From Anaerolineaceae bacterium (lineage in GTDB: Bacteria > Chloroflexota > Anaerolineae > Anaerolineales > Anaerolineaceae), in assembly GCA_030620065.1 (NCBI GenBank), contig JAUXFJ010000123.1, positions 1-5,481 of the forward strand: a stretch of 5,481 nucleotides of DNA. The letters run 5' to 3'. The position numbers were made by a program, and so were the translations under genes. Numbering within the stretch: position 1 is the stretch's first letter; each line of letters starts with the position of its first letter. Shown here piece by piece: positions 1-5,481 of the stretch. The notes below the pieces were generated by a model. The model made no database searches. It was not told where the DNA came from and saw only the letters and a list, made by a program, of their open reading frames with translations.

Positions 1-988
1 GACCAAGCGTGAGACTATCTCCCAGCACATTGGTTGCCAGCAGCACAACTGGTCTGTCATCAAGTCCAAGCATTTTACGCAGTTTCAATGCCCCTTCAGT
101 AGGTACTCCCTGCCATTTTCTAGCCATACTTCCCCGTAAATGTGCGCTCCTGCGCGCAGAAATGAGTTCTACAAGCATCTTGCGGTGCTCCTCAGTGATG
201 GGCTCCTTTCCAAACCCTTCCCATAAAGCATCTGTATCGTGGCGCATAATCTCTGAATTCTGCGCTAACCAAATGCGTTCAGTCTGGTCACCAAATTCGA
301 AAGTCACTGCAGGAATATTTAAGAAGCGCGCCACTCGATAAACAATGCCAAACTCCATCACAGTACCATTTGGCACCACTACCACATCTGGTTTGTCGTG
401 ACGCAACAAGGCGAGCAATGATTGCGCTGTTTCCAGATTACGCTTTAGCCGTAACTTGTACATTGGCCAGTTTGGATCGATGTCTTCTATCTGAAGTGCG
501 TATTGGGTATCAAATACAGTCACCTCATTCACGGCTTCCTGTAATGCTTTTGGCAATGGCGTGTAAGAGGCACGATAAGTTAAGAGTGATATCGGCTTTA
601 TCACAGAGGAAGCTTGATTTAAAACCTTTTGTGTATAAATGTTTTGACGTCGCAGATCAAATTTCGATTGATTGGTATACCAGTCTGCATAGGGATAATA
701 CCCAAAAGTAATCTCGTTCCCACTAGCTGCTAACCCAAGCGCGGTTAAAGTTACAATGTCTATCCAAAAGTGCATGGAAGCAAAAATAAAGACACGCTTA
801 GGGTCAGGATTATTCAGTTTTAAGGCTCTTGCTTCCTCAACAATCCCGGGTATGGCTAGATTCAATCTTTCCAGAGAGAACCGGCTGGCGATAGGCTTTC
901 CATGCTGCCGAATTAGCCAGTAGAGTTCTGCAGTATAAGGAATCTCGCCCAGTAAATGTTTAAGGGTTTCTTTTTGTGTGCTTTTCAT
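1..988 (-). CDS. Putative polysaccharide glycosyltransferase-like protein, C-terminus cut by window edge
   Basis: The minus-strand frame is open from an ATG at 988 to the window edge: 329 full codons with no stop. The start is supported by GGAAAG six bases upstream; an in-frame GTG at 1021 is a weaker alternative. Visible layout: a helical N-terminus (about 1-60), then a Rossmann-like first half beginning with PKRVFIFASMHFWID (63-77) and a glycine-rich turn (GLAASGNEITFGYYP, 85-99), a second strand-turn element DVVVVPNGTVMEFG (201-214), and RPVVLLATNVLGDSLTLG (312-329) just before the edge. The last element resembles the linker strand that opens the C-terminal, donor-binding half of GT-B-type capsule biosynthesis proteins, so the catalytic half probably lies outside the window. 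No signal peptide or membrane segment is seen, which suggests a cytoplasmic protein. Its place after exporter and sugar-nucleotide genes supports a role in glycan assembly. The family assignment is by pattern only, and acceptor and donor are unknown. Confidence 0.6.
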   Translation of the reverse strand, partial: MKSTQKETLKHLLGEIPYTAELYWLIRQHGKPIASRFSLERLNLAIPGIVEEARALKLNNPDPKRVFIFASMHFWIDIVTLTALGLAASGNEITFGYYPYADWYTNQSKFDLRRQNIYTQKVLNQASSVIKPISLLTYRASYTPLPKALQEAVNEVTVFDTQYALQIEDIDPNWPMYKLRLKRNLETAQSLLALLRHDKPDVVVVPNGTVMEFGIVYRVARFLNIPAVTFEFGDQTERIWLAQNSEIMRHDTDALWEGFGKEPITEEHRKMLVELISARRSAHLRGSMARKWQGVPTEGALKLRKMLGLDDRPVVLLATNVLGDSLTLG

Positions 989-994
989 GATAAT

Positions 995-1000
995 CTTTCC
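995..1000 (-). promoter_or_regulatory. Shine-Dalgarno site for the glycosyltransferase-like gene
   Basis: GGAAAG reads on the minus strand with six bases between it and the ATG at 988. It is the best ribosome binding site near this gene and decides the start in favour of ATG 988 over the in-frame GTG at 1021. Confidence 0.6.
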
Positions 1001-1003
1001 AAC

Positions 1004-1030
1004 AAAAACACCGTTTAGCACTGTGTTTTT
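1004..1030 (-). repeat. Inverted repeat upstream of the glycosyltransferase-like gene
   Basis: AAAAACAC (1004-1011) and GTGTTTTT (1023-1030) are exact reverse complements with an 11-base loop. As RNA the minus strand would form an 8-bp stem with only three G-C pairs, ending in five U residues about 15 bases before the start codon. It lacks a strong GC stem, so a full terminator is unlikely. A weak attenuator, an RNA-processing site or chance in AT-rich DNA are all possible. The rest of the 125-base gap (989-1113) is AT-rich, and I see no gene in it. Confidence 0.4.
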
Positions 1031-1113
1031 CAACTCCAGCTTTTTACTATTCAATCTCTTAATTATTGTTCTTCAGAAATTTTCGATCAAGAAACCACGA
1101 ACTCTATATATTA

Positions 1114-2049
1114 CTATATCTGTAAAGAACAAAGAGGTTTATTACCACCTCCACTAATTAATTGATTGACTAACTCAAGGTTATTAATAGCAAACAAATT
1201 TGTATCTAAATTCTCGTTATTATAAATAAACGAAATAAATTCATTTTTCTGACCATCATATTTGTAAAGTTGATATCCCAAAGATGTGAATTTTTCAATC
1301 AATATTTCAGAGGATGAGCCAGCTCCCTGAAGAGCGTCCTCATTAAACTCAATCTGAACAATTAACGCTCCTTGTTCACTAAAAAACTCCAACCCCCCAT
1401 TCAGAACCTCATATTCCCATCCTTCTACATCTATCTTTACCATTTTAATTTTCCCCATTAATTTATTCGCCTGAATAAAATCGTCCAATCGTTGAGTTTC
1501 AACAATTTCAATATCATAATTATCACCACGCGTTGGTTTTGCCAGTGAATTCCAAGCGTCATACCCTTCTTGAGATATTTTCATGGGAAGCGTTCCATTC
1601 GAACTTGAAACAGCAAGTCTAAATGGTAAAATATTTTTAAATTTATTTAACTTTATATTTCTCTCCAGCCGCTCAAAGGTTTTTGCAACTGGTTCAATTG
1701 CATATACTTTACCACTTAGGCAAACCTTCCTTGCCGCAATCAAGGAATAAACCCCATAGTTGCTCCCAATATCCAAAAAAATATCTCCCTTTCTGAGGAT
1801 CTTGGTCATTAATTTAATTTCTTGCTGTTCAAAGCCTGTAGTAAAAATAGCTTCGGATAACATACAATCAGCATAAAGAAACATTTTTACACCAGGGTAT
1901 ATTTTGTGAACAATCTCACCCTTTTTTATTATTTTTTTATTCCACCAATCTGTCCTTTTTGCTCGCCAGAAAGGACGGAGCGTTTGCATAACCCTGTCAA
2001 AAACAGTGCGATTCCTAAAGTGCTTTATTATTTTTCCTATTTTATTCAT
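1114..2049 (-). CDS. FkbM-family SAM-dependent methyltransferase
   Basis: This 311-residue protein starts at ATG 2049, with a weak GGTAGA-type site about eight bases upstream, and ends at TAG. It has the S-adenosylmethionine-binding motif FLDIGSNYGVYS (91-102), the acidic strand-2 motif YAIEP (116-120) and the FkbM hallmark MVKIDVEGWEYEVL (203-216). These match the Methyltransf_21 (FkbM) family, whose members O-methylate sugars or other hydroxyls. The first 60 or so residues are basic and rich in aromatics, which may help contact membrane or acceptor. There is no signal peptide, so it should act in the cytoplasm. Placed directly after wzt, it probably methylates a sugar of the exported glycan; the exact target cannot be read. 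The gene is much richer in A+T than its neighbours (13 and 15 G+C in two sampled 60-base stretches, 1201-1260 and 1621-1680) and is flanked by two AT-rich gaps, which suggests horizontal acquisition. Confidence 0.88.
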   Translation of the reverse strand: MNKIGKIIKHFRNRTVFDRVMQTLRPFWRAKRTDWWNKKIIKKGEIVHKIYPGVKMFLYADCMLSEAIFTTGFEQQEIKLMTKILRKGDIFLDIGSNYGVYSLIAARKVCLSGKVYAIEPVAKTFERLERNIKLNKFKNILPFRLAVSSSNGTLPMKISQEGYDAWNSLAKPTRGDNYDIEIVETQRLDDFIQANKLMGKIKMVKIDVEGWEYEVLNGGLEFFSEQGALIVQIEFNEDALQGAGSSSEILIEKFTSLGYQLYKYDGQKNEFISFIYNNENLDTNLFAINNLELVNQLISGGGNKPLCSLQI

Positions 2050-2061
2050 GTTTTTGATCTA

Positions 2062-2088
2062 CCGCGAAATAAAAAGATATTTTCGCAA
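2062..2088 (-). repeat. Inverted repeat in the leader of the FkbM methyltransferase gene
   Basis: GCGAAA (2064-2069) and TTTCGC (2081-2086) form a six-base inverted repeat with an 11-base AT-rich loop. In the minus-strand RNA two G-U pairs can extend it to eight. It ends about 12 bases before the start codon and covers part of the likely ribosome binding region, so it could modulate translation. This is inference; stability was not computed. Confidence 0.35.
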
Positions 2089-2115
2089 CTTTCCATTTTT
2101 ATAGTCCTGCTCTAA

Positions 2116-2131
2116 ATACCAGAACTGGTAT
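2116..2131. repeat. Dyad-symmetric site between wzt and the methyltransferase gene
   Basis: ATACCAG and CTGGTAT flank a two-base centre, giving a 16-bp near-perfect dyad 16 bases past the wzt stop codon. As RNA it could form a 6-bp stem with a four-base loop, but no U-run follows on the minus strand, so it is not a standard rho-independent terminator. It could be an operator-like protein site, a weak 3' hairpin of the exporter mRNA, or chance. A TATAAA sequence follows on the minus strand but has no good -35 partner. Confidence 0.4.
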
Positions 2132-2147
2132 GGTTCACGGTACTATT

Positions 2148-3425
2148 CTACATCTTATCAATCTTCCACTGAAATTGCGGACGTATGACTCCCGGCCGCG
2201 CTTCTGGCCAATGCATACCAGGAGCACCAGTAGCATCTACTGTAAAGACCAGCGCCTGCTCATCCTGAAAATATCGCCTTATGCGGTAAGAGCCGGCATT
2301 GATACCTATCACAAAGCGTCCCTCATTCAATAAGTTTGGGGGGACGTGGCATTGACTGACATAATGCCCTTGCTGCCTCACACTATGCTTTGCAAATAAC
2401 GCTGGTGCGTCTGTATCAAAGCTTGTTAAAACATTTTCACCGCGTGTCGTTGTCAGATACAAACCAACCCGCAGTCCTGTAATGGCTTCAGCCAGGTTAT
2501 ATTCAACTTCAATATCGAAACCGTCTGCACTGCGAACAGTATCCACAACCCTGCCTCTATTATCAAGTATGCGCAATGCTATAGGCTGGAAAGGAGCTGC
2601 ATCAGCGGGAACTTCATCCTTTTCCCAAAAACGCTCACCCTGTTTTGAAAGTCCCATATTAAGATAAAAATCAACCGCTTCAGCCGTCGCGCCGCGCATC
2701 AGTATCCGCCCTTTATCCAACACAATGGTTTCCTGTGTTAACCTCAGAATGGCAGACATATTATGGCTGACGAACAGCACTGTGCGCCCCTGTCCAGCGA
2801 CATCACCCATCTTGCCCAAGCACTTGCGCTGAAATTCGGCATCACCAACTGCTAACACCTCATCTACAACAAGAATCTCAGGCTCAAGGTGGGCAGCTAC
2901 CGCAAACGCCAAACGCAAATACATGCCGCTCGAATAACGCTTAACTGGTGTATCAATAAACTTCTCTACCTCTGAAAAAGCAACGATCTCATCGAACTTG
3001 GACTTAATCTCGCTGCGTTGCATCCCTAATATTGCACCATTGAGATAGATGTTTTCGCGCCCGGTTAATTCCGGATGAAATCCTGTGCCGACTTCCAACA
3101 ATGATCCAACCCGTCCATATATCTCACCGTATCCTTCAGTAGGATCGGTAACACGCGAAAGAATTTTCAGCAGCGTACTTTTTCCGGCACCATTGCGCCC
3201 GACAATGCCTAATACCCGCCCTTGTTTCAATTCAAATGAAATATCTTTGAGCGCCCATATCGTAGTTGCAGCTTTGCGTTTTGAACGCAATTTGGGTTTA
3301 AGCAAACGCCCTGCCCGTTGAAAACTTGCCAGGAGCAGGTCCCGTAATGTATCCGGACGTTCCTGCGCCAGGCCAATGCGGTAGCGCTTCGATATACCTT
3401 CAACTTTGATAGCTGTATTCGTCAT
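2148..3425 (-). CDS. wzt: Polysaccharide ABC exporter ATP-binding protein with C-terminal glycan-binding domain (Wzt type)
   Basis: This is the nucleotide-binding subunit that drives export of a lipid-linked polysaccharide across the inner membrane with the Wzm-type permease encoded just upstream. From ATG 3425 it has 425 residues. GTG 3431 and ATG 3428 are in frame; ATG 3425 is preferred because AGG sits five bases upstream. Visible are Walker A GRNGAGKST (76-84), the variant signature YSSGM (164-168) typical of this subfamily, Walker B ILVVDE (184-189) and the switch histidine in VSHN (H221). The stretch RVGSLLEVGTGFHPELTGREN before the signature region is also characteristic. Residues from about 273 to the end form a beta-rich Wzt_C-type domain ending in GVIRP..QW. 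In E. coli O9a this domain binds the modified chain end and makes export substrate-specific. Many ATPases of such exporters lack this extension, so its presence is informative about the mechanism. Confidence 0.94.
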   Translation of the reverse strand: MTNTAIKVEGISKRYRIGLAQERPDTLRDLLLASFQRAGRLLKPKLRSKRKAATTIWALKDISFELKQGRVLGIVGRNGAGKSTLLKILSRVTDPTEGYGEIYGRVGSLLEVGTGFHPELTGRENIYLNGAILGMQRSEIKSKFDEIVAFSEVEKFIDTPVKRYSSGMYLRLAFAVAAHLEPEILVVDEVLAVGDAEFQRKCLGKMGDVAGQGRTVLFVSHNMSAILRLTQETIVLDKGRILMRGATAEAVDFYLNMGLSKQGERFWEKDEVPADAAPFQPIALRILDNRGRVVDTVRSADGFDIEVEYNLAEAITGLRVGLYLTTTRGENVLTSFDTDAPALFAKHSVRQQGHYVSQCHVPPNLLNEGRFVIGINAGSYRIRRYFQDEQALVFTVDATGAPGMHWPEARPGVIRPQFQWKIDKM

Positions 3426-3431
3426 CATCAC

Positions 3432-4268
3432 CTACACAATGTCCGCAAAGGTCTTTTCCATTCGCCGGAAGTAAAAAAGTCCTGAAATAAACAATAACAA
3501 AACCACACCCGCCGAAACAAGCATTGTCATATCAGGTGCTGCCCCTCCCAAAAGAGCCCAGCGGAAGCCTTGCACCACGCCAACCATAGGATTAAGCCCA
3601 TACAAAGTGCGCCAAATACCAGCCGGGATCGTTTCAATAGGGTAAACAATCGGTGAGGCATACATCCAAATTTGGATGAGGAAAGGTACCATATGTTGTA
3701 CATCACGGTACTGCACATTCAACGCAGAAAGCCATATGCCGACCGCTAAAGCAGCTAACACAGACAATATCACTAAAGGTAACAGCCAAAGCACATTCCA
3801 GGTTGGGTAAATCTCGTAAAAAATCATCATTGCTAAAAGCACCACTAACGAGATCGCAAAATCAACCAAGACAGCAATCACGGATGAAATCGGGATGATC
3901 AAGCGTGGAAAGTAGATCTTGGTAATTAAATTCGCATTGCCAACCAGGCTGATGCTGGACTTTTGAAGCGAGGTTGCAAAGAGCGACCATGGCATCAGCG
4001 CGGCCAGAACAAAAAGTGGATAAGGCATTCCCTGGGATGGCACTTCAAGCAGCACACCAAAAACAATCGTGGAGATCAACATGGTCAAGAGTGGTTGCAG
4101 CAGCGCCCAGGCAATACCCAAGACGGCTTGCTTATAACGCACTTTAATGTCGCGCCAAGTGAGAAAATAGATCAATTCCCGATAGCGCCACAATTCCTTC
4201 AGATCTAACCCAAGCCAACCCTTTGAAGGACGCAGAATAACGGTTGGCATCTCACTTCTCGAGGTCAT
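3432..4268 (-). CDS. wzm: Polysaccharide ABC exporter permease (Wzm type)
   Basis: This is the membrane subunit of the O-antigen/polysaccharide exporter, of the ABC-2 permease family. From ATG 4268 it has 278 residues, a normal length for Wzm. An amphipathic N-terminus with ELWRYRELIYFLTWRDIKVRYKQ (25-47) precedes about six hydrophobic segments (roughly 49-73, 84-104, 125-150, 158-182, 195-212, 248-266). LNVQYRDVQHMVPFLIQIWMY (183-203) and ASPIVYP match the conserved core of polysaccharide permeases. The start is set by an ATGA overlap with the fucose synthase stop, with AGAGAAG ten bases upstream. A longer in-frame version from TTG 4301 would overlap the upstream gene by 37 bases and adds residues unlike the family, so it is rejected. 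The stop codon lies six bases before the preferred wzt start, consistent with coupled synthesis of the two subunits. Confidence 0.94.
   Translation of the reverse strand: MTSRSEMPTVILRPSKGWLGLDLKELWRYRELIYFLTWRDIKVRYKQAVLGIAWALLQPLLTMLISTIVFGVLLEVPSQGMPYPLFVLAALMPWSLFATSLQKSSISLVGNANLITKIYFPRLIIPISSVIAVLVDFAISLVVLLAMMIFYEIYPTWNVLWLLPLVILSVLAALAVGIWLSALNVQYRDVQHMVPFLIQIWMYASPIVYPIETIPAGIWRTLYGLNPMVGVVQGFRWALLGGAAPDMTMLVSAGVVLLLFISGLFYFRRMEKTFADIV
4265..4268 (-). promoter_or_regulatory. ATGA stop/start overlap joining fcl and wzm
   Basis: On the minus strand the permease ATG (4268-4266) shares bases with the fucose synthase TGA (4267-4265). This arrangement is a standard sign of translational coupling within one mRNA. 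Confidence 0.75.
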
Positions 4269-5224
4269 TTGGCTAAATCTTCTCTTTTTTGGACATACCA
4301 ATCAATTGTGTTTTGAAGACCTTCATCAAAATTTGTTTTTGATTTGAAACCAAAAAAAGCTTCTGCACGTGAAGTATCCAATTTGCGGCGTGGCTGTCCG
4401 TTCGGTTTGCTGGTGTCCCATACAATCTCACCCTCAAACCCGGTCATCCTGGCGATCTTTCCAACCAGTTCTTTAATGCTGATTTCAAAACAAGACCCCA
4501 GATTGACAGGTTCATCACCTTCATAACGCTCACTTGCCAGGGTAATCCCCTCAGCCGCATCCTCAACATAGAGGAATTCACGCGTTGGAGAACCATCTCC
4601 CCAAGCAATGATCTTTTCATCACCGTTTGCTTTGGCTTCCAAACACTTACGGATCAGCGCTGGAATAACATGCGAGCTCGCAGGATTGAAATTATCACCG
4701 GGTCCATAGAGGTTGACTGGTAATAAATAGACCGCATTAAAACCATATTGCTGTCGGTAAGCCTGTGCCTGCACTAAAAGCATCTTTTTTGCTAACCCAT
4801 AAGGTGCATTAGTCTCTTCAGGATATCCATTCCAGAGATTTTCTTCTTTAAAAGGCACCGGTGTGAACTTTGGATACGCGCAGATCGTTCCAATAGCAAC
4901 AAATTTCTCAACACCCCGCACCCAAGCTTCATGTATGAGCTGTACACCCATCATTAAGTTGTCATAGAAAAATTCGGCCGGGTGTTCAAGGTTTGCACCA
5001 ATCCCGCCCACATGCGCAGCAAGGTGAATGATCAGATCCGGCTTGGGAGCATCCAGCATCCGTTGAATATCCTTACCCTTGACCAAATCGTAATCTTCGA
5101 TCATAGGTATAAAAATGTCCCTGGCGCCGCGCGCTTCTAATTTCTTGACAAGATGAGTACCCAAAAATCCAGCCCCACCAGTCACACATATTCGTTTTTT
5201 CGACAAATTCATAATTGTATCCAT
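4265..5224 (-). CDS. fcl: GDP-L-fucose synthase (GDP-4-keto-6-deoxymannose epimerase/reductase)
   Basis: This enzyme converts GDP-4-keto-6-deoxy-D-mannose to GDP-L-fucose with NADPH, supplying an activated sugar for glycan assembly in the cytoplasm. From ATG 5224 it has 319 residues, the usual length for the family. It shows the Rossmann motif TGGAGFLG (15-22), AAHVGGIGAN (69-78), and catalytic residues that align with E. coli GMER: T113 (Ser107 there) and C115 in GTICAYP, Y142 and K146 in APYGLAK, and H185 in SSHVIPAL. The NLYGPGDNFNP segment (171-181) is also diagnostic. Serine to threonine at the first catalytic position is conservative. Starts at GTG 5227 and ATG 5212 are also in frame; AAAGAG lies five bases before ATG 5224. 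The partner dehydratase gene gmd is not in the window. A 4-reductase/epimerase acting on a related GDP-sugar cannot be fully excluded. Confidence 0.92.
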   Translation of the reverse strand: MDTIMNLSKKRICVTGGAGFLGTHLVKKLEARGARDIFIPMIEDYDLVKGKDIQRMLDAPKPDLIIHLAAHVGGIGANLEHPAEFFYDNLMMGVQLIHEAWVRGVEKFVAIGTICAYPKFTPVPFKEENLWNGYPEETNAPYGLAKKMLLVQAQAYRQQYGFNAVYLLPVNLYGPGDNFNPASSHVIPALIRKCLEAKANGDEKIIAWGDGSPTREFLYVEDAAEGITLASERYEGDEPVNLGSCFEISIKELVGKIARMTGFEGEIVWDTSKPNGQPRRKLDTSRAEAFFGFKSKTNFDEGLQNTIDWYVQKREDLAK

Positions 5225-5233
5225 CACTTCTCT

Positions 5234-5481
5234 TTATTGTTTACCATCAGATTCTTTTTTCAAGCCAGCTTTCCCGGCGTTTTTACCATCTTCCAGTTTG
5301 ACGTCCAGACCTTCAATCATTATCCTCGGCGCACCAAGATCGCCGACAATCTCAATAGCCTGTTCCAAACAAATCAGACGGCAAACCTCTGCAATATCCC
5401 CTTCTCCCTGGATGCGGACGCCCTTATGTCCATTATTGTGCAATTCTGCTAACAATTCAAGTACTCGACTGCGCGTTTGGC
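5234..5481 (-). CDS. Unrecognised protein, C-terminal 81 residues only
   Basis: A minus-strand frame is open from the right edge to a TAA at 5236-5234; its true start lies outside the window. A TTG inside it at 5455 is not a credible start because the frame continues upstream. The visible part has a short helix (about residues 3-16, with RSRVLELLAEL), then GHKGVRIQGEGDIAEVCRLI (17-36), a glycine turn in a beta-turn-helix arrangement like a nucleotide-binding or Rossmann-type half domain, then strands EIVGD (43-47) and PRIMIEGLDVKLE (51-63). It closes with a lysine/glycine-rich tail (66-81). The pattern recalls the Rossmann-like segment of some regulators found at polysaccharide loci, but I do not assign a family. 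It ends 9 bases before the fucose synthase start, so it is probably in the same operon. Confidence 0.7.
   Translation of the reverse strand, partial: QTRSRVLELLAELHNNGHKGVRIQGEGDIAEVCRLICLEQAIEIVGDLGAPRIMIEGLDVKLEDGKNAGKAGLKKESDGKQ

Noticed and set aside
9..341. Plus-strand open frames at 9-341 and 370-711
   Set aside because: Both lie opposite the long minus-strand glycosyltransferase-like frame, show no recognisable motif and have low-complexity serine/leucine content typical of antisense shadows.
2090..2132. Possible promoter for fkbM (TATAAA on the minus strand near 2100)
   Set aside because: The -10 box is plausible in AT-rich DNA, but no acceptable -35 hexamer occurs at 16-18 bases spacing.
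1045..2148. Eight-base direct repeat TACTATTC at 1045-1052 and 2141-2148 flanking fkbM, as a possible insertion target duplication
   Set aside because: An eight-base match between two AT-rich gaps of this length is reasonably likely by chance. There are no terminal inverted repeats and no transposase.
3527..3718. Minus-strand open frame of 63 codons inside the permease gene
   Set aside because: It is an out-of-frame shadow of the well-supported ABC permease.
4265..4301. Longer permease from TTG 4301, overlapping fcl by 37 bases
   Set aside because: The ATGA junction at 4268 gives a normal family length and a reasonable ribosome binding site. The extra residues do not look like the family.
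5153..5452. Plus-strand open frame of 99 codons
   Set aside because: It spans the start of fcl and the upstream partial gene on the opposite strand, with no motif. The minus-strand proteins explain this DNA better.
1..5481. CRISPR array, tRNA, rRNA, insertion sequence or novel defence system
   Set aside because: No regularly spaced repeats, cloverleaf-like stretches, transposase motifs or nuclease/toxin signatures were seen. The window is almost fully explained by polysaccharide genes.

Overview
The window carries part of a surface-polysaccharide (O-antigen, capsule or exopolysaccharide type) gene cluster. All supported genes lie on the minus strand, so transcription runs from high to low coordinates. 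The order along the transcript is: the end of an unrecognised gene (5481-5234), a GDP-L-fucose synthase (fcl/wcaG type, 5224-4265), the permease (wzm type, 4268-3432) and ATPase (wzt type, 3425-2148) of a polysaccharide ABC exporter, an FkbM-family methyltransferase (2049-1114), and a glycosyltransferase-like protein that runs off the left edge (988-1).

The first four genes are packed like one operon: a 9-base gap at most, then an ATGA stop/start overlap, then a start codon within a few bases of the previous stop. The last two genes are looser, with gaps of 98 and 125 bases. Both gaps hold inverted repeats. The methyltransferase gene is clearly richer in A+T than its neighbours (22-32% G+C in sampled 60-base stretches, against 48-58% in wzt), so it looks like a separately acquired cassette.

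Together the genes suggest a glycan that contains L-fucose or a derived 6-deoxyhexose. It would be assembled on a lipid carrier in the cytoplasm and exported by Wzm/Wzt. The Wzt has the extra C-terminal domain that, in characterised systems, recognises the modified non-reducing end of the finished chain. The FkbM methyltransferase beside it could modify the glycan, perhaps at that end, but this is inference.

The organism is a bacterium of moderate G+C content. The form of the glycosyltransferase-like protein and of the upstream partial protein is reminiscent of environmental Chloroflexota (Anaerolineae), but I cannot confirm this from sequence alone. I see no tRNA, rRNA, CRISPR array, insertion sequence or convincing rho-independent terminator, and no gene-free stretch longer than 125 bases.
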